A stretch of 64,000 nt of DNA from Pseudomonas flavescens (GTDB lineage Bacteria; Pseudomonadota; Gammaproteobacteria; Pseudomonadales; Pseudomonadaceae). Position numbers and translations under genes: made by a program. Positions 38,111 to 48,325 of this stretch are shown in pieces. How positions within the stretch are numbered: position 1 is the first letter of the stretch; every line of letters begins with the position of its first letter. Where the stretch lies: positions 1,302,001 through 1,366,000 of the forward strand of contig NZ_JACBYV010000001.1 of NCBI RefSeq assembly GCF_013408425.1, read 5' to 3'. The notes beneath the pieces were generated by a model, which ran no database searches, was not told where the DNA came from, and worked only from the letters and a program-made list of their open reading frames with translations.

Positions 38111-41100
38111 AGCGGGCGCTCAAGTATGCCGGGCTCAGCCTGGCGAGCCTGCTGGCACTGCTGATCGTGCTGCTGGTGTGGATGCTGGCGACCTCTGCCG
38201 GCAGCCGCTGGACCCTGAGCCTGGTGCCCGGGCTGCAGGTGGATGGATTCGAGGGACGCCTGGGCGGCCGCTGGACGGCCGACCAGGTGCTCTGGCGCCA
38301 GGGTGACGACCAGGTGCTGGTTCGCCAGCCGTTGCTCGACTGGTCGCCGGCCTGCCTGCTGCGCCTGACCCTGTGCATCGATACGCTACGCAGCGAACGC
38401 ATCGAGCTGAACTTCGCCGCCAGCGACACACCGCCGAGCGAGGAGCCTTTCAGCCTGCCGCAGATCGATCTGCCGCTGGCCGTGCAGGTGGGTGAGGTAT
38501 GGATCGGCAGCCTGCAGCTCAACGGTGATGACCAACTGCAGGGGCTGGAACTGGCGGCCAACTGGGCGAGCGACGGTCTGAATATCAGCAGGCTGCATGT
38601 ACAGCGTGATGATCTGGTCGTCGACCTGCAGGGCAGGCTGCTGCCGAGCGGCGAATGGCCGCTGAGCTTGCAGGGCAGCGCTGCGCTGCCGTCGCCGGAT
38701 GGCAAAGAGTGGGACCTGGCGCTGCGGGTCGAGGGTGATCTGCGTCAGAGTCTGGCGCTGACGGTCGACAGCAGCGGCTACCTGGCAGGGCGTCTGAGCG
38801 GTGAGGTTCAGCCGCTGGTCGAGCACCTTCCGGCGACACTGACGTTCACCGCCGACGGCTTCAAGGCCGAAGCATCGCTGCCCGATACCCTTCGCCTGAA
38901 CGGTTTGACCTTGCGGGCCGCGGGCAATCTGCAGGACGGTTACGGTATCGATGGCGTCGCCACCCTGCCAGCCGAAGGTGGTCCGGTCGCCCTGGCGCTG
39001 CGCGGACGCATCGACGCCAAGGGGGCGGATATCGCCACCCTGCGCCTGGCGGCAGCGGAGAACCAGTACCTGGCTGTCAACGGACGCCTGGACTGGCAGC
39101 AAGGCTTCAGCGCCGACAGCCATGTCGATTGGCAGGACTTTCCCTGGCTGCGCCTGTATCCGCTGGAGGAGGCGCCACCGGTCACCCTGAAAAAGCTCAC
39201 CGGCGACCTCTCTTATGAGAACGGCAACTACCTTGGCAATCTGTCCGCGGCACTGGATGGCCCAGCCGGCGCCTTCAGCGTGCAGACGCCGCTCAGTGGT
39301 GACCTGCAGCAGGTGCATTTGCCGCAACTGCAGGTCCGCGCCGGGCAGGGCAAGATCGATGGCCAGGTGACGGTCGGTTTCGCCGATGCGGTGAGCTGGG
39401 ATGCGCAACTGCAGGTCAGTGATTTCGATCCCGCCTACTGGGTCGCCGAGCTGCCCGGGCGTATCGCCGGGCCGGTGCGCAGCAAGGGACAGTTACGCGA
39501 TGGTCGCCTGGAACTGACCGGTGATCTTGACCTGCAGGGGCGCTTGCGTGGTCAACCTGCACAGCTGCAGACCACGGTAGCCGGCGCTGGAGAGCGCTGG
39601 GAGTTGAGCGCGCTCAGCGTGCGCCTGGGCGACAACCGTATCGACGGCCGTGGCCAGCTCGATCAGCGCCTGCAGGGCGAGCTGCGCATCGCTCTGAACC
39701 GCCTCGGCCAGCTATGGCCAGGGTTGCAGGGGCAGGCCACCGGGCGCCTCGATCTGGCCGGCAGCCTGCAGGCTCCGCAGGGCACGTTCGACTTGAACGG
39801 CCAGGGCTTGGCATTCGAGGACATGCGTCTGCGTCAACTGGGGCTGGACGCCACCCTGGATGGCAATGGGCAAGCCAAGGTGCAAGTGCGTGGCCAGGGG
39901 ATCGCCAGTGGTGATACCCAGGTGGGCGACCTGACCATCAACGGCAATGGCAGCCAACGTCAGCAGCAAATGGATCTGAGCCTGCAGGGCCCCCAACTGC
40001 AGACCCATCTGGCGCTGGACGGCACCCTCGATCAGGGCAACTGGCGCGGTCGTCTGAGCCGTGTCGAGGTGCAGGCCGGTGGGCAGGATTGGCGTCTGCA
40101 GCAGCCTGCCTCCCTGGTGCGCCTGGCCAGCGGTGAGATCGACCTGGGCGCACATTGCCTGCGCTCCGGCGGGGCCAGTCTGTGCGGCGAGAACCAGCGC
40201 CTGCAACCGGAGCCGAAAATCCGTTATCGGCTTGCCGATTTCCCTCTCGACAGCCTGTCACCCTGGTTTCCAAAGGACTTCGCCTGGGAAGGCAAGCTCA
40301 ACGCCGATGTGCATCTCGATCTGCCAGCGGCCGGTCCCAGCGGGCGGGTGGTGGTGGATGCCGGCAGCGGCACTTGGCGCGCCCGCGATGACGGGCAGTG
40401 GGTGGACTTCACCTACGACAGCCTTCGCCTGAGCAGCGAGCTGAAGCCTCAGCGTATCGACACCGAGCTGAACCTGCGCGGGCCGAAGATCGGCGAGCTC
40501 ATGGTGCAGGCGCAGCTCGATCCGCGCCCGCAGAACAAACCGCTGTCCGGGCAATTCCGCCTGAGCGGCCTCGACCTGGCCATCGCGCGGCCGTTCGTGC
40601 CGATGGTGGAGAGCCTTTCGGGGCGTCTGGACGGCAGCGGCAATCTGTCCGGTGATCTGCTCAAGCCGCTGGTCAACGGTCAGTTGGCGCTCAGTAATGG
40701 GGAAATTTCCGGTGGCGAATTGCCGACCAGCTTCGAGGATCTGCAGATCCGTGCACTGATCGCCGGTGAGAGCCTGCAGCTCAACGGCAACTGGCGCAGT
40801 GGCGAACGTGGGCAGGGCTCGCTCAATGGTGAGCTGGCCTGGGGCGAGCAACTGAGCGGCAGCCTGAGCGTGCAGGGCAGCCGCCTGCCGGTGGTCGTCG
40901 AGCCCTATGCGAATCTGGAAGTGGAGCCGGACATGCAGGTGCGTCTGGCCAATGATCAACTCTCAGTCAGCGGCAAGGTGTCCATTCCCAGCGGCAAGAT
41001 CGTGGTGCGCGAATTGCCGCCGTCGACGGTCAAGGTCTCCGATGATGCGGTCATCGTCGGCGCCGAGGCACGGGAGCAGCAGGCGGTGGCCATCAGCATG

Positions 41101-41778
41101 GACATCGACGTCGAGGTCGGTAGCGACAAGTTGACCTTCAGCGGCTTCGGCCTCAACGCCGAGTTGGCCGGACGAGTGCACATCGGTGACGACATGGACA
41201 CCCGCGGTGAGCTGAACCTCAACAAGGGCAATTTCCGCGGCTACGGCCAGCGCCTGACCATCCGCCGCGCGCGCCTGCTGTTCGCCGGGCCCATCGACCA
41301 GCCGTTCCTCGATATCGAGGCGATCCGCAAGGTCGACGAGGTGGTCGCTGGCCTGCGTTTGACCGGCAGCGCCGATCAGCCGCGTACCGAGGTGTTTTCC
41401 GAGCCGGCGATGAGCCAGGAGCAGGCGTTGTCCTATCTGGTGCTGGGGCGACCCCTATCGACGGGCAGCGAAGACAGCAACATGCTGGCACAGGCGGCAT
41501 TGGCACTTGGCGTGGCGGGCAGTTCCGGGGTTACCGGCTCGGTCGCGCAGAGCCTGGGCATTCAGGACTTCCAGCTGGATACCGAAGGCAGCGGCAACAG
41601 CACCAGCGTGGTCGCCAGCGGTAACCTTTCGGAGCGTCTGAGCCTGCGCTACGGCGTTGGCGTATTCGAACCGGTGAACACCGTGGCACTGCGTTACGCG
41701 CTCAGCCGGCGCCTGTATCTTGAGGCTGCGAGCGGTCTGGCGAGTTCTCTGGACCTGTTCTACAAACGTGACTTCTAG
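38107..41778 (+). CDS. tamB: TamB, inner-membrane-anchored translocation module subunit
   Basis: A 1223-residue AsmA/TamB-type protein. An N-terminal TM helix (LSLASLLALLIVLLVWMLA) is followed by a very long repetitive beta region, and the C-terminal DUF490 domain ends LSRRLYLEAASGLASSLDLFYK. TamB spans the periplasm and links the inner membrane to TamA, and AsmA-like proteins are also thought to carry phospholipids. The start is GTG at 38107, sharing GTGA with the tamA stop. Confidence 0.93.
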   Translation: MKRALKYAGLSLASLLALLIVLLVWMLATSAGSRWTLSLVPGLQVDGFEGRLGGRWTADQVLWRQGDDQVLVRQPLLDWSPACLLRLTLCIDTLRSERIELNFAASDTPPSEEPFSLPQIDLPLAVQVGEVWIGSLQLNGDDQLQGLELAANWASDGLNISRLHVQRDDLVVDLQGRLLPSGEWPLSLQGSAALPSPDGKEWDLALRVEGDLRQSLALTVDSSGYLAGRLSGEVQPLVEHLPATLTFTADGFKAEASLPDTLRLNGLTLRAAGNLQDGYGIDGVATLPAEGGPVALALRGRIDAKGADIATLRLAAAENQYLAVNGRLDWQQGFSADSHVDWQDFPWLRLYPLEEAPPVTLKKLTGDLSYENGNYLGNLSAALDGPAGAFSVQTPLSGDLQQVHLPQLQVRAGQGKIDGQVTVGFADAVSWDAQLQVSDFDPAYWVAELPGRIAGPVRSKGQLRDGRLELTGDLDLQGRLRGQPAQLQTTVAGAGERWELSALSVRLGDNRIDGRGQLDQRLQGELRIALNRLGQLWPGLQGQATGRLDLAGSLQAPQGTFDLNGQGLAFEDMRLRQLGLDATLDGNGQAKVQVRGQGIASGDTQVGDLTINGNGSQRQQQMDLSLQGPQLQTHLALDGTLDQGNWRGRLSRVEVQAGGQDWRLQQPASLVRLASGEIDLGAHCLRSGGASLCGENQRLQPEPKIRYRLADFPLDSLSPWFPKDFAWEGKLNADVHLDLPAAGPSGRVVVDAGSGTWRARDDGQWVDFTYDSLRLSSELKPQRIDTELNLRGPKIGELMVQAQLDPRPQNKPLSGQFRLSGLDLAIARPFVPMVESLSGRLDGSGNLSGDLLKPLVNGQLALSNGEISGGELPTSFEDLQIRALIAGESLQLNGNWRSGERGQGSLNGELAWGEQLSGSLSVQGSRLPVVVEPYANLEVEPDMQVRLANDQLSVSGKVSIPSGKIVVRELPPSTVKVSDDAVIVGAEAREQQAVAISMDIDVEVGSDKLTFSGFGLNAELAGRVHIGDDMDTRGELNLNKGNFRGYGQRLTIRRARLLFAGPIDQPFLDIEAIRKVDEVVAGLRLTGSADQPRTEVFSEPAMSQEQALSYLVLGRPLSTGSEDSNMLAQAALALGVAGSSGVTGSVAQSLGIQDFQLDTEGSGNSTSVVASGNLSERLSLRYGVGVFEPVNTVALRYALSRRLYLEAASGLASSLDLFYKRDF

Positions 41779-41845
41779 CTGGCGTCGTCCTGACGTAGGA
41801 TGGCCGCCCAAGCGTGTTTTACCCACATAGAAAAGGATCATTTTC

Positions 41846-42346
41846 ATGGCACAAGTAACCCTGCGCGGTAACCCGGTTCAGGTCGAAGGCCAACTGCCGC
41901 AAGTCGGTCAGCAGGCGCCGGCCTTCAATCTGGTCGGCGCTGGCCTGGCCGATGTCAGCCTGAGCAGCCTGGCGGGCAAGCGCAAAGTGCTGAACATTTT
42001 CCCGAGCGTCGACACTCCGACCTGCGCCACCTCGGTACGCAAGTTCAACAGCGAAGCCAGCCAGTTGGCCAACACCGCCGTGCTGTGCGTGTCCGCCGAC
42101 CTGCCGTTCGCCCAGGCACGTTTCTGCGGCGCCGAAGGCCTGGAAAACGTGATCAACCTGTCGACCATGCGCGGTGCCGAGTTCCTCAAGGACTACGGTG
42201 TGGCCCTGAGTTCCGGCCCGCTGGCCGGCGTGGCTGCCCGCGCCGTGGTGGTGCTGGATGAAAACGACAAGGTGCTGCACAGCGAGCTGGTTGCCGAGAT
42301 CGGCAGCGAGCCGGACTACGAGGCCGCTCTGGCCGTCTTGAAGTAA
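41846..42346 (+). CDS. tpx: Thiol peroxidase Tpx
   Basis: A 166-residue atypical 2-Cys peroxiredoxin. [16 protein letters not shown] carries peroxidatic Cys60, and ARFCGAEG carries resolving Cys94, as in E. coli Tpx. The Thr and Arg that activate the peroxidatic Cys are also present. It reduces lipid and alkyl hydroperoxides with thioredoxin. AAAAGGA lies about 8 nt before the ATG. Confidence 0.96.
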   Translation: MAQVTLRGNPVQVEGQLPQVGQQAPAFNLVGAGLADVSLSSLAGKRKVLNIFPSVDTPTCATSVRKFNSEASQLANTAVLCVSADLPFAQARFCGAEGLENVINLSTMRGAEFLKDYGVALSSGPLAGVAARAVVVLDENDKVLHSELVAEIGSEPDYEAALAVLK

Positions 42347-42360
42347 GTTTCTCGTCACGC

Positions 42361-42389
42361 GAAAACGGCCTGCTTTGCAGGCCGTTTTC
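42361..42389. terminator. Bidirectional rho-independent terminator
   Basis: GAAAACGGCCTGC-TTT-GCAGGCCGTTTTC, a 13-bp perfect stem with A/T flanks, lies between the convergent tpx and LysR genes. Confidence 0.94.
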
Positions 42390-42400
42390 GTTTCAGTGGC

Positions 42401-43333
42401 TCATTGCTTGTTCAAGCCCGCAGCCACCAGCCGGCGCAGGCGGTTGGCGACCGGCGACAGCTGCCTGCCTTTGACCAGCAGCAGGTAGTACGGCGACATC
42501 TCGATGCTCACGTTGAGCGGCAGCACCTTCAGCCTGGCGCCGACCTGATCGCCCAGCAGCAAGTCAGGAACCTCGCTGGCCAGCGGGGCGATGGCCGATG
42601 ACGAGACCAGAATGGCGATCATCGCCAGCAATGAAGTGGTGTTGGTGATGTTGGTCGGCAGCGGCGCGCCAGCGCTGAGAAAGGCCGTCTCCATCGCTTC
42701 GCGGATCGGTGCCCGGTGGCTTTGCATCACCCATTCGTAAGGAGACAGGTCGCGCAACGTCACCTGATCGACGTTGGCCAGCGGATGATCCTGGCGCACC
42801 ATCAGCTTCAGGGTTTCGGTACGCGCCGGGAAGATCTCGAAGTCCGCCGGGTTGACGCCGCGGGGCAGGCGGGCGAGCACGAAGTCGTTCTTGCCGGCCG
42901 CCAAGTCATGCACCAGCACGTCGCTGGCCGCCACGTTGACGTGCACGTCGGCCCGTGGCGAGATCGCCTTGAGCTGGCGAATGGCCGGAATCACGAAACC
43001 CACCGCCGCTCCGGTCACCGCGCCCACCGTGGTGATACCGCCTTCGCCGCGCTTGAGCTCCTCGACGTCCTGCGCCAGGTCACGCAGTTCCACCAGCATG
43101 TTGTGCGAACGCTGCGCCAGCGCTCGGCCGATCAGGGTCGGCAGCATGCCTTTGGCATTGCGCTCGAACAGCCGTGCGCCGAGGGTATGTTCGATCTCCG
43201 CGAGCATGCGCGAGGCGGCTGGTTGAGTGATGGTCAAATCGTCCGCCGCCAGGCCGAGCTGGCCGTGCTCGGCGATCGCGGCGATCAGGCGCAACTGGGG
43301 AATCTTCAGGTGTCGGGCGATCCCGATGTCCAT
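42401..43333 (-). CDS. LysR-family regulator of sugar uptake (GbpR-like)
   Basis: A 310-residue LysR regulator. The N-terminal HTH contains LTITQPAASRMLAEIE, and the rest is the usual two-lobe effector domain. It is divergent from a ChvE-type binding protein gene, the same arrangement as gbpR-chvE of Agrobacterium/Azospirillum. A sugar inducer such as galactose or arabinose is likely. The start at 43333 is supported by the LysR family N-terminus. Confidence 0.9.
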   Translation of the reverse strand: MDIGIARHLKIPQLRLIAAIAEHGQLGLAADDLTITQPAASRMLAEIEHTLGARLFERNAKGMLPTLIGRALAQRSHNMLVELRDLAQDVEELKRGEGGITTVGAVTGAAVGFVIPAIRQLKAISPRADVHVNVAASDVLVHDLAAGKNDFVLARLPRGVNPADFEIFPARTETLKLMVRQDHPLANVDQVTLRDLSPYEWVMQSHRAPIREAMETAFLSAGAPLPTNITNTTSLLAMIAILVSSSAIAPLASEVPDLLLGDQVGARLKVLPLNVSIEMSPYYLLLVKGRQLSPVANRLRRLVAAGLNKQ

Positions 43334-43410
43334 GGCAGCTCTCACTTTATTGTCGTTATCGGAGGCACTGAACGGATTCTGCGACGGGGCAGGGTGCTTG
43401 TCGACTGCTA

Positions 43411-43428
43411 CATACCAGTATTGGTATG
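43411..43428. promoter_or_regulatory. Palindromic operator in the LysR/chvE intergenic region
   Basis: CATACCA-GTAT-TGGTATG has perfect 7-bp arms. It is the most conspicuous dyad in the 239-bp interval between the LysR gene and the chvE-type gene and is a candidate GbpR-like binding site. Confidence 0.55.
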
Positions 43429-43508
43429 GCAGTGAGCGGAATATGAATTTGATTGATATGGGGGCTGGTTCTATCGTCATGCCTGCTTTGAAAGCTCTTC
43501 GCTGACCG

Positions 43509-43519
43509 AACAACAATAA
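43509..43519 (+). promoter_or_regulatory. Candidate Crc/Hfq CA motif before chvE
   Basis: AACAACAATAA contains the full AANAANAA consensus bound by Hfq/Crc in Pseudomonas. It lies 54 nt before the chvE-type start in the expected leader. The motif suggests catabolite repression of the sugar importer. Confidence 0.5.
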
Positions 43520-43572
43520 CTGCGATGCCCCGTGTGCTCAGGCCCACTGCAGGCTTCGCCCAGGAGAAGCTG

Positions 43573-44637
43573 ATGAACACTGTCCGTAAACTCGTGGCTG
43601 CCGTGGCCATGGGCGCCAGCCTGTTGAGTGCCGCGTCCGCAGGGGCCGCCGAAAAGGGTTACGTGGGTATCGCGATGCCCACCAAGTCGTCCGCCCGCTG
43701 GATCGACGATGGCAACAACATGGTCAAGCAACTGGAAAAGGCCGGCTACAAGGCCGACCTGCAGTACGCCGAAGACGACATCCCCACCCAGGTCTCGCAA
43801 ATCGAAAACATGATGGTCAAGGGCGTCAATGTCCTGGTCATCGCGGCGATCGATGGCACCACCCTCACCAATACGCTGGAAAACGCCAATGCTGCGGATA
43901 TCAAGGTCATCGCCTATGACCGCCTGATCCGCGACAGCGAGTACGTGGACTACTACGCCACCTTCGACAACACCAAGGTCGGCGTGCTGCAGGCCGAGTC
44001 GCTGGTCAAGGGCATGCAGGCGCGGGGCCCAGGCCCATACAACGTCGAGCTGTTCGGCGGTTCGCCAGACGACAACAACGCCTACTTCTTCTACGACGGC
44101 GCCATGTCGGTGCTGCAGCCACTGATCGACAAGGGCGAGATCAAGATCCTCTCCGGGCAGACCGGCATGGGCAAGGTCGGCACCCTGCGCTGGGATGGCG
44201 CCACTGCCCAGTCGCGCATGGACAACCTGCTGTCCGCCAACTACACCAAGGAGCACCTCGACGGTGTGCTGTCGCCCTATGACGGCATCTCCATCGGCGT
44301 TCTCTCGTCCTTGAAAGGCGTTGGTTATGGCTCGGGCGACATGCCGATGCCAATCGTCACTGGCCAGGACTCGGAGGTGCCGTCGGTGAAGTCCATCCTC
44401 GCCGACGAGCAGTATTCCTCGATCTTCAAGGATACCCGCCAGCTCGCCGAAGTGACCGTCGGCATGGTCAAGGCCCTGCTCGAAGGCGGCGAGCCGCAGA
44501 TCAACGACACCAAGACCTACAACAACGGCAAGAAAGTCGTGCCGGCCTACCTGCTGCAGCCGGTCACGGTCGACAAGAGCAATTGGGAAAAGGTGTTGAT
44601 CGACAGCGGTTACTACACCAAGAACCAGGTCCAGTAG
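43573..44637 (+). CDS. chvE: Periplasmic sugar-binding protein (ChvE-type)
   Basis: A 354-residue type I periplasmic binding protein. A signal peptide (about 1-25, ending AGA) precedes the mature [21 protein letters not shown]. It matches ChvE/multiple-monosaccharide binding proteins, which bind D-galactose, L-arabinose and D-xylose. GGAGAAG lies upstream of the ATG at 43573; an upstream in-frame ATG at 43525 gives a non-signal-like N-terminus. It is the first gene of the sugar import/oxidation unit. Confidence 0.93.
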   Translation: MNTVRKLVAAVAMGASLLSAASAGAAEKGYVGIAMPTKSSARWIDDGNNMVKQLEKAGYKADLQYAEDDIPTQVSQIENMMVKGVNVLVIAAIDGTTLTNTLENANAADIKVIAYDRLIRDSEYVDYYATFDNTKVGVLQAESLVKGMQARGPGPYNVELFGGSPDDNNAYFFYDGAMSVLQPLIDKGEIKILSGQTGMGKVGTLRWDGATAQSRMDNLLSANYTKEHLDGVLSPYDGISIGVLSSLKGVGYGSGDMPMPIVTGQDSEVPSVKSILADEQYSSIFKDTRQLAEVTVGMVKALLEGGEPQINDTKTYNNGKKVVPAYLLQPVTVDKSNWEKVLIDSGYYTKNQVQ

Positions 44638-44742
44638 CGCGACTGCGCCGGCAGCCAGGCGCTGCCGGCCATCCACCTTTTCGTTTACCTGAGCATGGCG
44701 TGCCCGCTGCGGTAGGCGTGTGCCTTGCGGACGGATAAAACC

Positions 44743-46269
44743 ATGCAGCAAGACATCATTCTGGAAATGCGCGGCATCACCAAGACGTTCCCGGGGGTAA
44801 AAGCCCTGAACGACGTCAATCTCAAGGTGCGCCGCGGCGAGATCCATGCCCTGTGCGGTGAGAACGGCGCTGGCAAGTCGACCCTGATGAAGGTGCTCAG
44901 CGGCGTCTATCCCCACGGCAGCTACGAGGGCGAGATCGTCTACGAAGGCAAACCACTGGCTTTCGGCGGCATCCGCGACAGCGAGCGGGAAGGGATCATC
45001 ATCATTCACCAGGAGCTCGCACTGGTGCCGCTGCTGTCCATCGCCGAGAACCTGTTTCTCGGTAACGAGATCGCCAGCAACGGCGTGATCGACTGGCCAG
45101 AGGTCTATCAGCGTACCGAGGTGTTGCTGAAAAAGGTCGGCCTCGACGAAATCGCCACCACGCCGGTCGAGAAGCTCGGTGTCGGCAAGCAGCAACTGGT
45201 GGAGATCGCCAAGGCGCTGGCCAAGGACGTCAAGCTGCTGATCCTCGATGAGCCCACAGCGGCCCTGCAGGAGAACGACAGCCAGAAGCTGCTCGATCTG
45301 TTGCTGGAGTTTCGCGCCCAGGGGATTTCCTCGATTCTGATTTCCCACAAGCTCAATGAAGTCAGCCGCGTCGCCGACAGCATCACGGTGCTGCGCGACG
45401 GCGCATCGGTCAGCAGCATGGATTGCCATACCGAGGCGGTCAGCGAAGAAACCATCATTCGCGGCATGGTTGGCCGCGATATGGAAAACCGCTACCCGGA
45501 GCGCATTCCCGAGATCGGCGAAACCCTGCTGGAGATCCGCGACTGGAACGTCTGGCACCCGGAGTCGGCATCCCGGCAGATGATCCGCAACGTCAACCTC
45601 AGCGTGGCTGCCGGTGAAGTAGTGGGCATCGCCGGGCTGATGGGGGCAGGGCGCACCGAGCTGGCCATGAGCGTGTTCGGCAGGAGCTACGGGCGCAACA
45701 TCTCCGGCTCCGTGCACCTGCGCGGCAGGGAGATCGACGTCTCCACGGTGCGCCGCGCCGTCGACAACGGCATCGCCTACGTCACCGAGGACCGCAAGTC
45801 CCTGGGCCTGGTGCTCGACGAGAGCATCCTCTGCAACACCACCCTGGCCAATCTGCCGGGCGTATCGAGCCACGGCGTGATCGACGAGCACGAGGAGCGA
45901 CGCGTCGCCGAGCAGTACCGCGAAGCGTTGCACATCCGCACGCCCGGGGTGTTCCAGAAGGTCCTCAACCTGTCCGGTGGCAACCAGCAGAAGGTGGTGC
46001 TGAGCAAATGGCTGTTCGCCAAACCCGAGGTGCTGATTCTCGATGAGCCGACCCGGGGCATCGACGTCGGCGCCAAGTTCGAGATCTACAGCCTGATCAA
46101 CCAGCTCGCCGCCGACGGCAAGGGGGTGATCATCATTTCTTCGGAAATGCCCGAACTGCTCGGCATGTGCGACCGCATCTACGTAATGAACGAAGGCGCC
46201 TTCCTGGGCGAACTGGCGCGCGCAGACGCGAGCCAGGAAAAGATCATGTCGATGATCGTCAAGGCGTGA
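44743..46269 (+). CDS. gguA: Sugar ABC transporter ATPase, tandem (GguA/MglA type)
   Basis: A 508-residue tandem ABC ATPase. The first half has Walker [10 protein letters not shown] and [15 protein letters not shown] in place of a classical signature; the second has [15 protein letters not shown] and [14 protein letters not shown] but a degenerate Walker A (GLMGAGRTE). This asymmetry is typical of carbohydrate importers of the CUT2 class. It powers the ChvE-type importer. The start at 44743 follows homologues. Confidence 0.95.
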   Translation: MQQDIILEMRGITKTFPGVKALNDVNLKVRRGEIHALCGENGAGKSTLMKVLSGVYPHGSYEGEIVYEGKPLAFGGIRDSEREGIIIIHQELALVPLLSIAENLFLGNEIASNGVIDWPEVYQRTEVLLKKVGLDEIATTPVEKLGVGKQQLVEIAKALAKDVKLLILDEPTAALQENDSQKLLDLLLEFRAQGISSILISHKLNEVSRVADSITVLRDGASVSSMDCHTEAVSEETIIRGMVGRDMENRYPERIPEIGETLLEIRDWNVWHPESASRQMIRNVNLSVAAGEVVGIAGLMGAGRTELAMSVFGRSYGRNISGSVHLRGREIDVSTVRRAVDNGIAYVTEDRKSLGLVLDESILCNTTLANLPGVSSHGVIDEHEERRVAEQYREALHIRTPGVFQKVLNLSGGNQQKVVLSKWLFAKPEVLILDEPTRGIDVGAKFEIYSLINQLAADGKGVIIISSEMPELLGMCDRIYVMNEGAFLGELARADASQEKIMSMIVKA

Positions 46270-46283
46270 GCGAGGTGAACGCA

Positions 46284-47471
46284 ATGGATACGAAAACCCA
46301 ACCGACCCGGCCCTCGTTGCTGGCCCACCTGAAGAACCACGTGCGCGACTACGGCATGCTGATGACCCTGGTGGTCATCATGGCGCTCTTCGAGGTGCTC
46401 ACCGACGGTACCCTGATGCGCCCGGTGAACCTGACCAACCTGTTCCTGCAGAACAGCTACATCATCATCATGGCCCTGGGCATGCTTCTGGTGATCGTCT
46501 CCGGGCACATCGACCTGTCGGTGGGCTCGGTCGTCGGCTTCGTCGGCGCCGCAGCCGCGGTAATGATGGTGCAATGGGGCTGGTCGACCTCAGTGGTGGT
46601 GCCGGTGTGCCTGCTGATGGGCTGTCTGATCGGCGCTGCCCAGGGCTACTGGATCGCCTATTGGCAGATTCCCTCGTTCATCGTCACCCTGGCCGGCATG
46701 CTGGTGTTCCGTGGCCTGACCCTGGCCGTGCTCGATGGTCAGTCGATCGGCCCGTTCTCGAGCAGCTTCCAGTTGATGAGCAACGGCTTCATCCCGGACA
46801 TCTTCAGCGATACGCGGCCGAACATCACCGCCATCGTGCTCGGCGCGCTGGCGGCCGTGCTGATCATCTACCTGGCCGTGCGTGCCCGGCGGCGTGCCAA
46901 GCGCTACGGCATCGTCGACGAGCCGGCGCTGTTCTTCGTCATCAAGAACGGCCTGATCGCCGGGGCCATCGTCTACATCGCCTACCTGCTGGCCACCTAC
47001 CGGGGGCTGCCGAATGTACTGATCATTATGGCCATGCTGATCAGTGCCTACACCTTCCTGACCAACCGCACCACCCTGGGCCGGCGCATCTACGCCATCG
47101 GTGGCAACGTCAAGGCCGCCAAACTGTCGGGCATCAACACCGAACGGCTGACCTTCTTCGCCTTCGTCAACATGGGCATGCTCGCCGCTCTGGCCGGGCT
47201 GATCTTCGCCGCGCGCCTGAATACCGCCACGCCCAAGGCCGGGGTGTCCTTCGAACTCGACGTTATCGCCGCGGTGTTCATCGGTGGCGCATCGATGTCC
47301 GGCGGCGTGGGCAAGATCATCGGTGCAGTGATCGGCGCCCTGATCATGGGCGTGATGAACAACGGCATGTCGATCCTCGGGATCGGCATCGAGTGGCAGC
47401 AGGTGATCAAGGGCCTGGTGCTGCTGGCTGCGGTGATCTTCGACGTGGTCAACAAGAACAAATCCCGCTGA
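46284..47471 (+). CDS. gguB: Sugar ABC transporter permease (GguB/XylH type)
   Basis: A 395-residue CUT2 permease with about ten TM helices, among them GHIDLSVGSVVGFVGAAAAV, the hallmark ISGGIDLSVG-type motif, and LSGINTERL, the cytoplasmic coupling loop. It forms the channel of the ChvE-GguA-GguB importer. The start is set by homology; it begins 14 bp after the ATPase stop. Confidence 0.95.
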   Translation: MDTKTQPTRPSLLAHLKNHVRDYGMLMTLVVIMALFEVLTDGTLMRPVNLTNLFLQNSYIIIMALGMLLVIVSGHIDLSVGSVVGFVGAAAAVMMVQWGWSTSVVVPVCLLMGCLIGAAQGYWIAYWQIPSFIVTLAGMLVFRGLTLAVLDGQSIGPFSSSFQLMSNGFIPDIFSDTRPNITAIVLGALAAVLIIYLAVRARRRAKRYGIVDEPALFFVIKNGLIAGAIVYIAYLLATYRGLPNVLIIMAMLISAYTFLTNRTTLGRRIYAIGGNVKAAKLSGINTERLTFFAFVNMGMLAALAGLIFAARLNTATPKAGVSFELDVIAAVFIGGASMSGGVGKIIGAVIGALIMGVMNNGMSILGIGIEWQQVIKGLVLLAAVIFDVVNKNKSR

Positions 47472-47542
47472 GGCGGAGCCATCCGCTCCCGTCGCGCCAG
47501 GCGCTGCCTGCGCGTCACGGGACGAACACGAGGTAACAGGCC

Positions 47543-48325
47543 ATGAATAGCCAGAATCTGACCCCAGGCAAGGCCGTGTACGCCGACCTGGCCGAGCGCA
47601 CCGTGCTGATTTCCGGTGGCGCCACCGGCATTGGCCGGGCATTGGTGCAAGCCTTCGCCCGTCAGGGTGCACGTACCGCGTTCGTCGATATCGACGACAA
47701 ACACGGCCAGGCCCTGGCCAGCCAGTTGAGCGAGGCGGGGCACCAGGTGCGCTTCCTGCGCTGCGACATCACCGACATCAAGGCCTACCAGGCGGCCATC
47801 CACAAGATTGCCGAACAGTTCGGGCCGATCACCGCCTTGCTCAACAACGCCGCCAACGACGTTCGCCACGCGCTGGATTCGATCAGTGCCGAGCGCTTCG
47901 ACGACCTGATCGCGGTCAACCTGCGCCACGCCACCTTCGCCACCCAGGCGGTGGTGCCGATGATGCGCCAGGCTGGCGGCGGCTCAATCATCAACTTCGG
48001 CTCGGTGGGCTGGATGATGGCATCGGCCGGCTACCCTGTTTACGCGGCGAGCAAGGCTGCCACTCACGGCCTGACCCGAGGCCTGGCGCGGGATCTGGGC
48101 AAGGACCGGATTCGCGTCAACACCCTGGTGCCCGGCTGGGTGATGACCGAGAAGCAACTGGCCATGTGGGTCGACGAGTCGGCCAAGGAGCAGATTCGCC
48201 AGAACCAGTGCATGCCGGGCCAACTGCTGCCCGAACATATCGCCGACATGGCGTTGTTCCTGGCTTCGGACGCCGCGGCGATGTGCACGGCACAGAATTT
48301 CATTGTCGACGGAGGCTGGGTATGA
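47543..48325 (+). CDS. SDR-family sugar dehydrogenase (D-galactose/L-arabinose 1-dehydrogenase candidate)
   Basis: A 260-residue classical short-chain dehydrogenase. SGGATGIGRAL is the cofactor-binding glycine motif, NNAAND the NNAG-like strand, Ser in NFGSVGW and YAASK the catalytic residues. Its place in the cluster suggests it oxidises the imported sugar to the aldonolactone. The substrate could be D-galactose or L-arabinose. Its TGA overlaps the next ATG. Confidence 0.9.
   Translation: MNSQNLTPGKAVYADLAERTVLISGGATGIGRALVQAFARQGARTAFVDIDDKHGQALASQLSEAGHQVRFLRCDITDIKAYQAAIHKIAEQFGPITALLNNAANDVRHALDSISAERFDDLIAVNLRHATFATQAVVPMMRQAGGGSIINFGSVGWMMASAGYPVYAASKAATHGLTRGLARDLGKDRIRVNTLVPGWVMTEKQLAMWVDESAKEQIRQNQCMPGQLLPEHIADMALFLASDAAAMCTAQNFIVDGGWV

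Noticed and set aside
43477-46284. A 935-codon open frame antisense to the chvE-gguA genes
   Set aside because: The plus strand carries two complete, motif-bearing transporter genes; the antisense peptide has low-complexity composition and no domain.
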